Assembly: GCF_003027925.1 (NCBI RefSeq)
Contig: NZ_PYPS01000006.1
Location: forward strand, 124,001-188,000
Source: Micromonospora sp. RP3T
Lineage (GTDB): Bacteria; Actinomycetota; Actinomycetes; Mycobacteriales; Micromonosporaceae
Direction of reading: 5' to 3'
Length of the DNA stretch: 64,000 nt
Under the pieces are notes generated by a model. That model worked only from the letters and a program-made list of their open reading frames with translations. It was not told where the DNA came from and did not search any database. The first letter of the stretch is position 1. Every line of letters starts with the position of its first letter. A program made the position numbers and the translations under genes. This document shows, piece by piece, positions 26,797 through 40,043 of the stretch.

Positions 26797-27339
26797 ATGA
26801 ACACGATGCTGCGTAAGAGTGTGCTGGGTATTGCTGGTCTGGCGTTCACCGGTGGTGTGTTCGCCGGTCCGATCGCCGCGCACGCCGACGCCTCCGCCCA
26901 TGTGGCGAAGCCGGTCGTCGCCGTGCAGGGCGAGCAGTCCACGATCAACCTGAACGACGAGCAGACGGCCAACGTCAAGGCGATCATCGCGGCGACGAAG
27001 AAGGCCGGGCTGCCGGAGCGGGCCGCGGTCATCTCGATCGCGACCGCGTTGCAGGAGTCGAAGCTGGAGAACCTGGGCCACCTCGGCGACCGCAACGACC
27101 ACGACTCGCTGGGCCTGTTCCAGCAGCGCCCCTCCTCGGGTTGGGGCACGCCGGAGCAGATCACCGACCCGGAGTACTCGACGCTGGCGTTCCTGAAGGG
27201 GCTGAAGCAGGTCGACGGCTGGCAGGACATGCCGCTGACCAAGGCGGCGCAGACGGTGCAGGTGTCGGCCTACCCGGACGCGTACGCCCAGTGGGAGAAG
27301 CAGGCCACCGATCTCGTCAACAAGCACTGGACCAAGTAA
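26797..27339 (+). CDS. Secreted lytic-transglycosylase/lysozyme-like protein
   Basis: 180 residues from ATG 26797 with TGGAG upstream. A Sec signal peptide is evident (KSVLGIAGLAFTGGVFAG, cleavage likely after AHA near residue 30). The mature part has IISIATALQESKLENL, followed by HDSLGLFQQRPSSGWGTP and a YPDAYAQWEKQA end. ALQES plus SLGLFQQRPS is the goose-lysozyme/lytic-transglycosylase-like pattern found in many actinobacterial cell-wall hydrolases; the Glu in LQES would be the catalytic candidate. Activity on peptidoglycan is inferred. A 429-nt untranslated region precedes it and a strong terminator follows. Confidence 0.75.
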   Translation: MNTMLRKSVLGIAGLAFTGGVFAGPIAAHADASAHVAKPVVAVQGEQSTINLNDEQTANVKAIIAATKKAGLPERAAVISIATALQESKLENLGHLGDRNDHDSLGLFQQRPSSGWGTPEQITDPEYSTLAFLKGLKQVDGWQDMPLTKAAQTVQVSAYPDAYAQWEKQATDLVNKHWTK

Positions 27340-27350
27340 GACGGCGCGAG

Positions 27351-27377
27351 GGCCGGCACCCGCCGAGGGTGCCGGCC
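27351..27377 (+). terminator. Terminator of the secreted-protein gene
   Basis: GGCCGGCACCC (27351-27361) pairs perfectly with 27367-27377 across a GCCGA loop, 11 nt after the stop codon. Confidence 0.88.
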
Positions 27378-27448
27378 TTCGGCGTTTCCCCGCAGACACG
27401 AGGCGTGCCGGTCTTCCCGCGCTACGTCACGCTGGGGACAATCGGATG

Positions 27449-27856
27449 ATGGATCACCCCCGTGAGCTCACCGTCGAGGCGCCCCGGGTCTGGGATCGGC
27501 CGGTCGTCTCCGTACCGGTGTTGATCTGCCTCTCCCTGGTCGGTGGCCAACTGCCGTCGTTCTCGACGGTGGCGAACCTCTACATTCTCGGCACCGGCGG
27601 GGGGTTGATCTGGGTCGGTCTGAGCAACCGGGTGCCCCGACGCCCGGCGCCGCGGCGGCTGCCGTCGGCCGCGCTGTGGTGGCTGCTGCCGGTCACCGTC
27701 TTCGGGGTCTTCGAGGGGGCGACATTCGTGCTGTCAGTGGGCGACGACTTCCCCACCTTCTCCCGGCTGGCCGATCCGCTGCTCGAGGATCACCTGGCCC
27801 GCTCGGGGGCCTGGTTCGCCTGGCTGGCCGCGTTCTGGGGACTGGTCCGCCGATGA
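27449..27856 (+). CDS. Small membrane protein, 135 aa
   Basis: Two adjacent ATGs occur at 27446 and 27449. GACAAT (27437-27442) ends 6 nt before the second, so I favour 27449 and a leaderless mRNA. The protein has about three to four membrane segments (VPVLICLSLVGGQL, LYILGTGGGLIWVGL, ALWWLLPVTVFGVF, GAWFAWLAAFWGL) and no domain I know. It overlaps the next small membrane gene by ATGA. The pair may form one membrane unit. Function unknown. Confidence 0.7.
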   Translation: MDHPRELTVEAPRVWDRPVVSVPVLICLSLVGGQLPSFSTVANLYILGTGGGLIWVGLSNRVPRRPAPRRLPSAALWWLLPVTVFGVFEGATFVLSVGDDFPTFSRLADPLLEDHLARSGAWFAWLAAFWGLVRR

Positions 27857-28065
27857 TGCGCGCGTTGGCCATCGGCGGCTTCCTGACCGCCCTGTTGCTG
27901 TTCGCGGTCGTCGAGTGGGCCGCCCGTCGGGAGGGTTCCCGGGTGCCGTCCCTGGCGGACGTCTGCGCCTTCGTCATGCGGTACGAGGTCGGGCCGGTGC
28001 CGGTGGGCCGGATCGGTCTGTTCGGCTTCTGGTGGTGGCTGGGCTGGCACTTTCTCGCCCGCTGA
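27853..28065 (+). CDS. Small membrane protein, 70 aa (DUF6186-like)
   Basis: It starts at ATG 27853, overlapping the previous stop codon. A first membrane helix (ALAIGGFLTALLLFAVVEW) and a second near the end (IGLFGFWWWLGWHFLAR) flank a short loop with RVPSLADVCAFVMR. The pattern of two helices with a WWWLGWH end resembles actinobacterial DUF6186 proteins; this is from memory and unverified. It is translationally coupled to the gene before it. Confidence 0.65.
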   Translation: MMRALAIGGFLTALLLFAVVEWAARREGSRVPSLADVCAFVMRYEVGPVPVGRIGLFGFWWWLGWHFLAR

Positions 28066-28395
28066 GACGCCGCCGGAAACGGGGTCGGCTGTCCGCATCG
28101 CGGGAACAGTGGGCACTATCTGGAAAGTGAACGTTAATTTGGGTGCGGGACCGGCGCTTCGCGGCGCTGGTCACGGGGGGTGGTGCCGCACCCGGCGCTA
28201 CCTCCCTCCAGGGTCAGACCGACCCGGGCTCACGCTGCCAGGCGAGCCGCTCCGGTGATCCCGGACCGCTGCCCGGCGCGCAGCAGGCCGACGACTCCGG
28301 TCGCGGCGCGACGGTCGTCGCGTCGTCGACGACGGGGCGTCGGACGCCCGCAGGGCCGCCGTGCCTCGGTGGTCCGCACCCTGGAAGGACATGCC
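28066..28395. other. 330-nt intergenic region with AT-rich patch and hairpin
   Basis: There is no convincing gene. An AT-richer stretch at about 28111-28140 (containing GAAAGTGAACGTTAATTT) is out of character for this DNA and probably holds a promoter. A hairpin GACCGGCGC / GCGCTGGTC (28149-28157, 28164-28172) follows at once. The rest reads as GC-rich sequence leading to the 32-aa ORF. Confidence 0.5.
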
Positions 28396-28494
28396 ATGCC
28401 GAGCAAGCGCAAGCCGCAGACCGAGACCACCAACGACGAGGCGCGTGAGCAGATGCGTCGCGCGTTGCAGACCTCGATGGACACCCGTCAGTGA
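28396..28494 (+). CDS. Very small basic protein, 32 aa
   Basis: ATG 28396 has GGAAGG 7 nt upstream (28383-28388). It encodes MPSKRKPQTETTNDEAREQM and then RRALQTSMDTRQ, a short basic-then-acidic helix. I do not recognise it. The good ribosome-binding site and the charged, non-repetitive composition argue for translation. Larger frames covering it are not convincing. Confidence 0.5.
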   Translation: MPSKRKPQTETTNDEAREQMRRALQTSMDTRQ

Positions 28495-28673
28495 CGCAGG
28501 CCGTCCGGCGGTGACGCCGGCCGGCCGGGGCCCCGCGACACCGTGACCGGCCCCACCGCCAGCGTCACCGCCGCACCGGTCGCCGCGCCCGCGACACCGG
28601 ACCGGAGCCCGCGCCCACCCCCGCCGCCGGGCGGGGCCGCCGCGCGGTGGAACGACAGCGCTACCGTCACCCG

Positions 28674-29189
28674 GTGCGCCGCATCCTCGTCGTCGGCAGC
28701 TCGGGTGCCGGCAAGAGCACCCTCGCCGGTGAACTGGCCCGGCGACTCGACCTCCCGCTGATCCACCTCGACCGTCACTACTGGCGGCCCGGCTGGGTCG
28801 CTTCGACCGGCGCCGAGTTCCGCGCCGAGGTGGCCGCGCTGGCTGCCCGCCCGGCCTGGGTGATGGACGGCAACTACGCCAGCACCCTCGACCTCCGGCT
28901 GCCCCACGCCGACCTGCTGGTGCTCTGTGACCCGCACCGGTTGCGGTGCCTGGCCCGGGTGACGCGTCGCCGCTGGGCCCACCGCGCCGAGCCCCGACCC
29001 GATCTTCCCGAGGGCTGCCCGGAGCGCGTCGACCTCGAATTCCTGCGCTACGTCTGGCGCTATCCGCGCCACTCCCGCCCCCGGGTGTTGGCGGCCGTCG
29101 CCGCGTACGCCCCGAACCTGCCGGTGCGTCGGCTGCGCGGCCGGCGGGACGTGGCTCGCTTCCTGGCCGGGATGGGTAAGCGGTCCTAG
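28674..29189 (+). CDS. P-loop kinase (adenylate-kinase/topology-modulation-like)
   Basis: 171 residues. GTG 28674 is chosen because TACCGT (28662-28667) ends 6 nt before it and family members begin directly with the P-loop strand; GTG 28647 would add 9 residues. The Walker A is GSSGAGKST (residues 8-16). LIHLDRHYWRPGW and WVMDGNY are characteristic of the FlaR/topology-modulation family of small nucleoside or nucleotide kinases. The many Arg residues in RRRWAHRAEPRPD would form the lid. The physiological substrate is unknown. Confidence 0.8.
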   Translation: MRRILVVGSSGAGKSTLAGELARRLDLPLIHLDRHYWRPGWVASTGAEFRAEVAALAARPAWVMDGNYASTLDLRLPHADLLVLCDPHRLRCLARVTRRRWAHRAEPRPDLPEGCPERVDLEFLRYVWRYPRHSRPRVLAAVAAYAPNLPVRRLRGRRDVARFLAGMGKRS

Positions 29190-29231
29190 CGGGTTGCGTT
29201 CCTTACCGAGCGCGTGCCAGGATCGGCGGCG

Positions 29232-30554
29232 ATGAGCACGACTGCCGCCCCCGCCTCCGCCGCCACGCCCCGGCGGATCGCCGCGCTCGCCCTGCCCGCG
29301 CTGGTGGTGCTGGCCGCCGAGCCGCTCTACGTGCTCGTCGACACCGCGGTGGTCGGCCATCTCGGGCGGGTGCCGCTCGCCGCGCTCGCCGTCGGCGGCA
29401 CGGTCATGACACTGACCGCCTGGATCGGCACCGTCGTCGCGTACGGCACCACGGGGCGGTCGGCCCGCCGGTTCGGTGCGGGGGACCGGGCCGCCGCGGT
29501 GGCCGAGGGCGTCCAGGCGTCCTGGCTCGCGCTGACCGCCGGTGTGCTGGTGGCGGTCGCCATCGGCATCGGCGGGGGCGCGTTGGCGCGTACCCTCGTG
29601 GGCGGTCCCGGCGAGGTGGCCGACGCCGCCGCCGGTTGGCTGCGGGTCGCGGCGCTCGGTGCCCCCGGCCTGCTGCTCGCCGCCGCCGGCAACGGCTGGC
29701 TGCGCGGTATCCAGGACACCCGCCGGCCGCTGCTGTTCGTGCTCGCCCCCAACCTGCTCTCCGCGCTGCTCTGCCCGCTGCTTGTCTACCCGGCCGGGCT
29801 CGGCCTGGTCGGCTCCGCGGTGGCGAACGCGGTGGCGCAGACGCTCTCCGGCGTCCTCTTCGCGGCGGCGCTGGTCCGCGAGCGGGTCTCCCTGCGGCCC
29901 CGGCCCCGCACCATCGGGCAGCAGTTGGTGCTCAGCCGCGACCTGCTCGTCCGGGGCGTCGCCTTCCAGGCGAGCTTCCTGTCGGCGACCGCGGTCGCGG
30001 CCCGCTTCGGCGCCGCCGCGGTCGGCGCGCACCAGATCGCCGTACAACTGTGGTTCTTCACCGCGCTGGTGCTGGACGCCCTCGCGATCGCCGCGCAGGC
30101 CCTGGTCGGCGCCGCGCTCGGCGCCGGCGACGCGGCCGGCGCGCGGTTCCTCGCCCGCCGCGTCGCAGTGCTCGGCGGCGTGTGCGGCGTGGCGTTCGCG
30201 GTGCTCATCGCCGCCGGCGCCGGCGGGGTGCCGTCGTTGTTCAGCTCCGATCCGCAGGTACGCGAGCAGGCCCTGGTGGCCTGGCCCTGGCTGGTCGCGC
30301 TCCAGCCGATCGGTGGCGTGGTGTTCGCGCTCGACGGGGTGCTGATCGGCGCCGGCGACGTGCGCTACCTGCGCAACCTCACCATCGTGGCCGCGCTGGG
30401 CGGGTTCCTGCCGGCGATCTGGCTGGCCTACGGCCTCGACCTCGGGCTGGGCGGGATCTGGGCCGGGCTGACGCTGTTCGTGGTGCTCCGGCTGATCGCG
30501 CTGCTGCTGCGACTGCGTTCCGGCGCCTGGGCGGTCGTCGGCGCGGTCCGCTGA
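29232..30554 (+). CDS. MATE-family efflux transporter (DinF-like)
   Basis: 440 residues from ATG 29232. Twelve membrane helices are arranged in two similar halves. The N-terminal LALPALVVLAAEPLYVLVDT and VVGHLGRVPLAALAVGG are signatures of DinF-type MATE pumps, which export cationic drugs or organic acids using Na+ or H+. TTGCGT (29194-29199), an 18-nt spacer and CAGGAT (29218-29223) make a plausible promoter with a nearly leaderless start. A MATE gene near the rbfA-truB region is common in actinobacteria. Confidence 0.92.
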   Translation: MSTTAAPASAATPRRIAALALPALVVLAAEPLYVLVDTAVVGHLGRVPLAALAVGGTVMTLTAWIGTVVAYGTTGRSARRFGAGDRAAAVAEGVQASWLALTAGVLVAVAIGIGGGALARTLVGGPGEVADAAAGWLRVAALGAPGLLLAAAGNGWLRGIQDTRRPLLFVLAPNLLSALLCPLLVYPAGLGLVGSAVANAVAQTLSGVLFAAALVRERVSLRPRPRTIGQQLVLSRDLLVRGVAFQASFLSATAVAARFGAAAVGAHQIAVQLWFFTALVLDALAIAAQALVGAALGAGDAAGARFLARRVAVLGGVCGVAFAVLIAAGAGGVPSLFSSDPQVREQALVAWPWLVALQPIGGVVFALDGVLIGAGDVRYLRNLTIVAALGGFLPAIWLAYGLDLGLGGIWAGLTLFVVLRLIALLLRLRSGAWAVVGAVR

Positions 30555-30590
30555 CCGCCGCGCGTCGGGCGGGCATCGGCCGGGCCGACG

Positions 30591-31586
30591 TCAGCAGGTG
30601 TCCGGGAGGTCGAGGGTCTTGTCCGGGTCGAAGACCGCGTCCGGATCCGGGTCGACGGGACCGCCGAACGCGGGCTTGCCAAGCGCGAGCAGGCCCTTGT
30701 CCCAGGCCGCGCAGTCGATGTTGGAGGCGTACGAGTCGGACTTCTCGAGCCAGAGCCCGAGCGAGCCGCGGCGCACGTCGTCCGGGTGGGGCACGCTCCA
30801 CACCACGGTGTCGTGCACCACCACGACACCGTCGCCCGGCTCGGTGCTCGCGGTGGGGAACGCGTACGCCCAGACGAAGTTCGTGGTGACCGCCAGGATC
30901 CGGATGCCGTGCGGATCCCTGGTGGCCCGGTAGCTGATCCGGCCCTTGACCCGGGGCTGGTCGGCGGTGAGCCGGGCGCCGGGGGTCAGCCGGGTGGCGT
31001 AGCTGCCCACCTCGCCGGAGGGGACGTCGCGGCGCAGGTCGGCCCGGGCGTCCGGCGCGAACTGGCGGACCAGCCGCTCCGGGTCCTTCGCGCTGAAGAA
31101 CGCGCGGTCCAGCCGGGCGGTCACCAGCGCCCTGCGCACCTTGGCCAGCGTGTCGGCCACCTGCTTCTCGGTGAACGGGCCGGTCCGCTTGGCCCGGGGC
31201 AGCGCGATCCCGGCCGCGCCCCGCGGAAAGCCGGCGGCCGGGGTGCCGTCGAACGGCCCGGTGGTCGGTGGCGGCGACGCCGAGGTGACGGCCTGCTCGC
31301 CGCCGGGCGGGCTGACCGTCGGATGGGCCACCGGTCCCGCCTGCCAGCGTCGGTATCCCTGGTAGCCGACCGTGGTGACCACCCCGGCGCAGGCCAACAG
31401 CAGCACCGCGACCGCGCCGCCGAGCAGCTTGCCCGAGTGCCGGTTCAGGCCGATGCGCCAGCGGGCGAGGCGGGTGGGCTCGGCCTCCGGGGCGGCCTGG
31501 CGGAGCCACTCGGGAACCCGCCCCAGAGCATCCGCGGACAGCGGGTCGGCGGGGTGGGGCTCGGGGGTGGCGCGGTGATCGGTCAT
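30591..31586 (-). CDS. Single-pass membrane protein with extracytoplasmic domain, unknown function
   Basis: 331 residues from ATG 31586, with GGAAG upstream. About 50 cytoplasmic residues (including ALGRVPEWLRQAAPEAEPTR) precede one membrane helix at ~53-75 (LLGGAVAVLLLACAGVV). A Pro/Gly-rich linker and an outer domain of ~220 residues follow, with FTEKQVADTLAKVRRALVTA and SYRATRDPHGIRILAVTTNF. The protein ends in DLPDTC. Similar architecture occurs in uncharacterised actinobacterial proteins next to truB. I cannot assign a function. Confidence 0.75.
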   Translation of the reverse strand: MTDHRATPEPHPADPLSADALGRVPEWLRQAAPEAEPTRLARWRIGLNRHSGKLLGGAVAVLLLACAGVVTTVGYQGYRRWQAGPVAHPTVSPPGGEQAVTSASPPPTTGPFDGTPAAGFPRGAAGIALPRAKRTGPFTEKQVADTLAKVRRALVTARLDRAFFSAKDPERLVRQFAPDARADLRRDVPSGEVGSYATRLTPGARLTADQPRVKGRISYRATRDPHGIRILAVTTNFVWAYAFPTASTEPGDGVVVVHDTVVWSVPHPDDVRRGSLGLWLEKSDSYASNIDCAAWDKGLLALGKPAFGGPVDPDPDAVFDPDKTLDLPDTC

Positions 31587-31693
31587 CGGACTTCCGGGGC
31601 GGTGGGGACGAGGGCGCATGATCTTGACACTCCGCTGACCGGGGCGGTATCCCCCGCGGGGTCGGTCGCCGCCGTCTGGCAGGCTTGGCGGGC

Positions 31694-32578
31694 GTGAGCA
31701 CAGACGGTCTGATCGTGGTCGACAAGCCCGGCGGCATGACGTCGCACGATGTGGTGGCCCGCATCCGGCGGCTGGCCCGGACCCGCCGGGTCGGGCACGG
31801 CGGCACGCTGGACCCGATGGCCACCGGTGTGCTCGTGATCGGGGTGGGGCGGGCGACCCGGCTGCTCACCTACGTGATCGGCGCGGGCAAGAGCTACGCC
31901 GCGACGATCCGGCTCGGCCAGGCCACTGTCACCGACGACGCCGAGGGGGACGTGATCGCCACCACCGCCACGGCGGGGGTGACCGACGACGCGATCCGGG
32001 CCGCGCTGGCGGCGCTGACCGGCGAGATCGACCAGGTGCCGAGCGCGGTGAGCGCCATCAAGATCAACGGAGAGCGGGCGTACAAGCGGGTCCGCGACGG
32101 GGAGAGCGTGGACCTGCCGGCCCGTCGGGTCACCGTCTCCCGCCTCGACGTGCTGGCCATCCGCCGGGACACCCCGGACGTGGTGGACGTGGACGTGGAC
32201 GTGACCTGCTCGTCCGGGACGTACATCCGGGCCGTCGCGCGGGACGCGGGCCTGGCCCTCGGGGTCGGCGGCCACCTCACCGCGCTGCGTCGGACCGCCG
32301 TCGGCGGCTTCGCGCTGGCCGAGGCGGCCACCCTGGCGCAGCTCGAACAGCGCGCGCCGGAGGTGGTGAACCTGCCGCTGGACGCCGCCGCCGCGCGGTT
32401 CTTCCCGCGCCGGGACGCCACCGCCGAGGAGACCCGCACGCTGTCCCACGGCGGGCCGCTGGCCCCGGCCGGGATCGCCGGTCCGTACGCGGTCTTCGAT
32501 CCGGCGGGCGGGCTGATCGCTATCGTCAGCGAACGGGACGGGCGGGCCCGCGCGGAGATCGTGCTGGCCCCGGCCTGA
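31694..32578 (+). CDS. truB: tRNA pseudouridine-55 synthase TruB
   Basis: 294 residues from GTG 31694. It converts U55 in the T-loop of tRNA to pseudouridine. The catalytic Asp is Asp40 in GHGGTLDPMATG. GLIVVDKPGGMTSHDVV at the start and the SGTYIRAVARDAGLALG block confirm the family. A C-terminal PUA-like part follows. CAGGCT (31680-31685) ends 8 nt before the start, suggesting a near-leaderless message. ribF follows 31 nt downstream. Confidence 0.95.
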   Translation: MSTDGLIVVDKPGGMTSHDVVARIRRLARTRRVGHGGTLDPMATGVLVIGVGRATRLLTYVIGAGKSYAATIRLGQATVTDDAEGDVIATTATAGVTDDAIRAALAALTGEIDQVPSAVSAIKINGERAYKRVRDGESVDLPARRVTVSRLDVLAIRRDTPDVVDVDVDVTCSSGTYIRAVARDAGLALGVGGHLTALRRTAVGGFALAEAATLAQLEQRAPEVVNLPLDAAAARFFPRRDATAEETRTLSHGGPLAPAGIAGPYAVFDPAGGLIAIVSERDGRARAEIVLAPA

Positions 32579-32609
32579 CGGCGCGCGCGGCGGACAGGGG
32601 AGGAACGGC

Positions 32610-33536
32610 ATGCAGCGGTGGCGGGGGTACGAGGCGGCGCCCGGCGGCTGGGGGCGTTCGGTGGTCACCATCGGCGTCTTCGACGGGGTGCACCAGGGGC
32701 ACCAGGCCACCATCGGGCACGCCGTGGCGCGCGCCCGGGAACTGGGCGTCAAGTCGGTGGTGGTGACGTTCGACCCGCACCCGGCCGAGGTGGTCCGCCC
32801 CGGGTCGCACCCGGCGGTGCTCACCGAGCCGGCCCGCAAGGCGGAGCTGATCGAGGCGCTCGGCGTGGACGTGCTCTGCGTGGTGCCGTTCACCGCCGAG
32901 TTCTCCCGGCTGCCGGCCGAGGCGTTCGTGCACGACATCCTCACCGAGCACCTGCACGCCGCGCTGGTCGTGGTCGGCGACAACTTCCGGTTCGGGCACC
33001 GGGCGGCCGGTGACGTGGCGCTGCTGGAGCGGCTGGGCCGCACGTTCGGCTTCGGCGTGGAAGACGCCCCGCTGGTCGCCGAGGCGGGCACCGTCTTCTC
33101 GTCCACGTACATCCGCTCCTGCGTCGACGCCGGTGACGTGCGCGCGGCGGCGGCGGCGCTGGGCCGCCCGCACCGGGTCGAGGGTGTGGTGGTCCGCGGC
33201 GACCAGCGCGGACGTGAGCTGGGTTACCCCACCGCCAACCTGCTGACCCACCGGTACGCGGCGGTGCCCGCCGACGGGGTGTACGCGGCCCGGCTGGTGC
33301 GTCGCGGCGGCGACCCGCTCGTGGCGGCGGTGTCGATCGGCACGAACCCGACGTTCTCCGGCCGGGAACGCCGGGTGGAGGCGTACGCGCTGGACTTCTC
33401 CGGTGACCTGTACGGTGAGCGGCTGGCGCTGGACTTCGTGGCGCACCTGCGCGAGCAACGGACGTACGACGCGATCGAGCCGCTGGTCGCCCAGATCGCC
33501 GAGGACGTGGAGCGCACCCGACGGGCGGTGTCCTGA
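32610..33536 (+). CDS. ribF: Bifunctional riboflavin kinase/FAD synthetase
   Basis: 308 residues from ATG 32610 with AGGGGAGGAA upstream. The N-terminal FAD synthetase (nucleotidyltransferase) domain has TIGVFDGVHQGHQATI and VVTFDPHPAEVV, then VVGDNFRFGH and SSTYIRSCVDAGDV. The C-terminal riboflavin kinase domain has RGRELGYPTANLL, GTNPTFSGRERRVEAY and LDFSGDLYGERLALDFV. It makes FMN and FAD from riboflavin and ATP. The truB-ribF-rpsO order is conserved. Confidence 0.96.
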   Translation: MQRWRGYEAAPGGWGRSVVTIGVFDGVHQGHQATIGHAVARARELGVKSVVVTFDPHPAEVVRPGSHPAVLTEPARKAELIEALGVDVLCVVPFTAEFSRLPAEAFVHDILTEHLHAALVVVGDNFRFGHRAAGDVALLERLGRTFGFGVEDAPLVAEAGTVFSSTYIRSCVDAGDVRAAAAALGRPHRVEGVVVRGDQRGRELGYPTANLLTHRYAAVPADGVYAARLVRRGGDPLVAAVSIGTNPTFSGRERRVEAYALDFSGDLYGERLALDFVAHLREQRTYDAIEPLVAQIAEDVERTRRAVS

Positions 33537-33722
33537 CCCGCGAGGGGAGACCTTGACCGGCCGGTCCGGTCCGGGGCTGGTAGGCTGACGGAGACGTCGG
33601 CTGACCGACGGGAGCCTCGCGTGCCTGCACGACGCCGCGGGCGCGAGGAATCCGGTCCGTCGCACCGGTCGCCACGACCGCTCCGACAGACCTCATCGAA
33701 CCACCCACGAAACAGGGAGAAC

Positions 33723-33992
33723 ATGGCGCTCGACCAGGAAGCCAAGGCCAAGATCCGCCAGGAGTACGCGACCGCCGAGGGCGACACCGGTTCGCCGGAG
33801 GTGCAGGTCGCGGTCCTGACCAAGCGGATCGCGGAGCTGACCGAGCACCTGAAGGTGCACAAGCACGACCACCACAGCCGCCGTGGGCTGCTGCTGCTGG
33901 TCGGCCGGCGCCGTCGGCTGCTCAACTACGTCCAGAAGAAGGACATCAACCGCTACCGCTCGCTCATCGAGCGGCTCGGCCTGCGCCGATGA
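33723..33992 (+). CDS. rpsO: 30S ribosomal protein S15
   Basis: 89 residues from ATG 33723 behind CAGGGAGAAC. It is a complete S15: [60 protein letters not shown] and a [18 protein letters not shown] end. It binds 16S rRNA and in some bacteria represses its own translation. The leader (33537-33722) has a TAGGCT -10-like hexamer at 33581 and a CGTCGG/CCGACG hairpin. Confidence 0.98.
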   Translation: MALDQEAKAKIRQEYATAEGDTGSPEVQVAVLTKRIAELTEHLKVHKHDHHSRRGLLLLVGRRRRLLNYVQKKDINRYRSLIERLGLRR

Positions 33993-33997
33993 GCTGA

Positions 33998-34029
33998 CGG
34001 GGGAGTGGCCACTCGGCCGCTCCCCCGTT
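33998..34029 (+). terminator. Terminator/attenuator between rpsO and pnp
   Basis: ACGGGGGAGTGGCC (33998-34011) pairs with 34016-34029 with one G-T pair and an ACTC loop, 5 nt after the rpsO stop. Partial read-through would feed pnp. Confidence 0.8.
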
Positions 34030-34215
34030 CCGGTACCACCAGAAAGAAACCCGGCCGCGCGACGACCCGAGAGGGAGCCGGTCAGCACCGGTCTCCGGTA
34101 GTGGCCCCCGGGAATCCCGGCATCATGCCGGCCCACCCGGGCGCTTCGATCGAAGACCGGCCGCCTGAGCAGTTCCCGTGTCGTCGGCCGACGACGCGAA
34201 GGAGCACCACAGCAC

Positions 34216-38879
<4,664 letters not shown>

Positions 38880-38984
38880 TTCCCGCCGCGCCGGCCGGCC
38901 GGCGTGCTGATGGCCGGCGTGTTGGGGTGCGGCTGCGCAACGGCGATCAAGCGGCGTGGTCGTCGGCGGGTGCAGGCTGGGCGC

Positions 38985-39917
38985 ATGACCTCGACGGACG
39001 GACTCACCGGCCTCCTCGACGTGCTCCAGGCCGCGCTCGACGACCCGGAGGTCGCCCCGGTCGACCTGGCCGCGCGGGCCCACCTGTCCCGGTTCCACTT
39101 CGACCGGCTGGTCGCCGCGGCCACCGGCGAACCGCCCGGCGTGCTGCGCCGGCGACTGCTCCTGGAACGGGCGGCGTACCGGCTCGTCACCAGCGACCGG
39201 ACCGTCCTCGACATCGCGGTCGAGGCCGGGTACGGCTCGCACGAGGCGTTCACCCGTGCCTTCCGTCGGTCGTACGGCTTCGCCCCGACCGCGGTCCGGC
39301 GACGTCGTCCGCCGACCTTCCGCGAGCTGGAGCTGCCCTGCCCCAGCGGCGTCCACTTCCAACCGCCCGGTGGCCTGAGGCTGCCGGCCGCACGTCAGGA
39401 GACCCCGATGAACGTGCTCCAGTCCCTGGTCGACCACCACGTCCAGACGCTCACCGCGATCATCGACCGCGCCGCCGGTCTCGACGACCAGGTCCTCGAC
39501 CGGCCCGTCACCGTGTCCGTGGAAACCATCGACGAGCAGCCGACGCTCCGCTCACTGGTCAACGCCATGGTCACGCAGGAGGAACACTGGCTCTCGGCGC
39601 TGCGCGGCGGCGAGTGGCCCGACGAGAGCGACCGGTCGATGACCGGCCTGGCCGCCCGGCACGCGGTCGCCGGCCGCGACTGGCGGGCCTTCGTGGCCCG
39701 GACGCTTGCCGACGGCACCCTGGCCGACACGTTCGTCGACACCACCTGCACGCCCCCGAGCACCCACACGCTCGGCGGCACCATCGGTCACGTGATCACC
39801 TTCGCCGCCGTGCGTCGGACCCTGGCGATCGGCGCACTGTGCAGCGCCGGGGTCACCGACCTCGGCGCCGGCGACCCGCGCCCGTACCTCGACCGCGTCG
39901 CCCTCGCCACCGACTGA
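38985..39917 (+). CDS. AraC-type HTH fused to a DinB-like domain
   Basis: 310 residues from ATG 38985. Residues ~1-105 form an AraC double helix-turn-helix (LAARAHLSRFHFDRLVAAAT, VLDIAVEAGYGSHEAFTRAF). After a linker, residues 142-310 look like a DinB/YfiT-type four-helix bundle (SLVDHHVQTLTAIIDR, NAMVTQEEHWLSAL, TIGHVITFAAVRR). The domain boundary coincides with AGGAG (39397-39401) and an in-frame ATG at 39408, so a separate DinB-like protein could also be made. CAGGCT (38973-38978) ends 6 nt before the first ATG. The function is unknown; a stress- or thiol-related regulator is possible. Confidence 0.82.
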   Translation: MTSTDGLTGLLDVLQAALDDPEVAPVDLAARAHLSRFHFDRLVAAATGEPPGVLRRRLLLERAAYRLVTSDRTVLDIAVEAGYGSHEAFTRAFRRSYGFAPTAVRRRRPPTFRELELPCPSGVHFQPPGGLRLPAARQETPMNVLQSLVDHHVQTLTAIIDRAAGLDDQVLDRPVTVSVETIDEQPTLRSLVNAMVTQEEHWLSALRGGEWPDESDRSMTGLAARHAVAGRDWRAFVARTLADGTLADTFVDTTCTPPSTHTLGGTIGHVITFAAVRRTLAIGALCSAGVTDLGAGDPRPYLDRVALATD

Positions 39918-39918
39918 C

Positions 39919-39975
39919 GTGAAGGAGGGGCCCCCGGTTAACGCATTCTGCATAACAAGGGGACCCTATTAACGC
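39919..39975. repeat. Intergenic repeat with GGAGGGGCCCC and GTTAAC elements (copy 1)
   Basis: AAGGAGGGGCCCCC, then GTTAACGC, then AACAAGGGGACCC and TTAACGC follow the AraC/DinB stop codon. The elements match the repeats at 45110-45155 and 63492-63530. This copy is partly degenerate. Confidence 0.75.
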
Positions 39976-40043
39976 CTGCCGGACCGCCGTGACCTCGGCG
40001 AAATCGATGGTCGGTGGGCGCAGCCGAGCCTAGGCTGACCACC

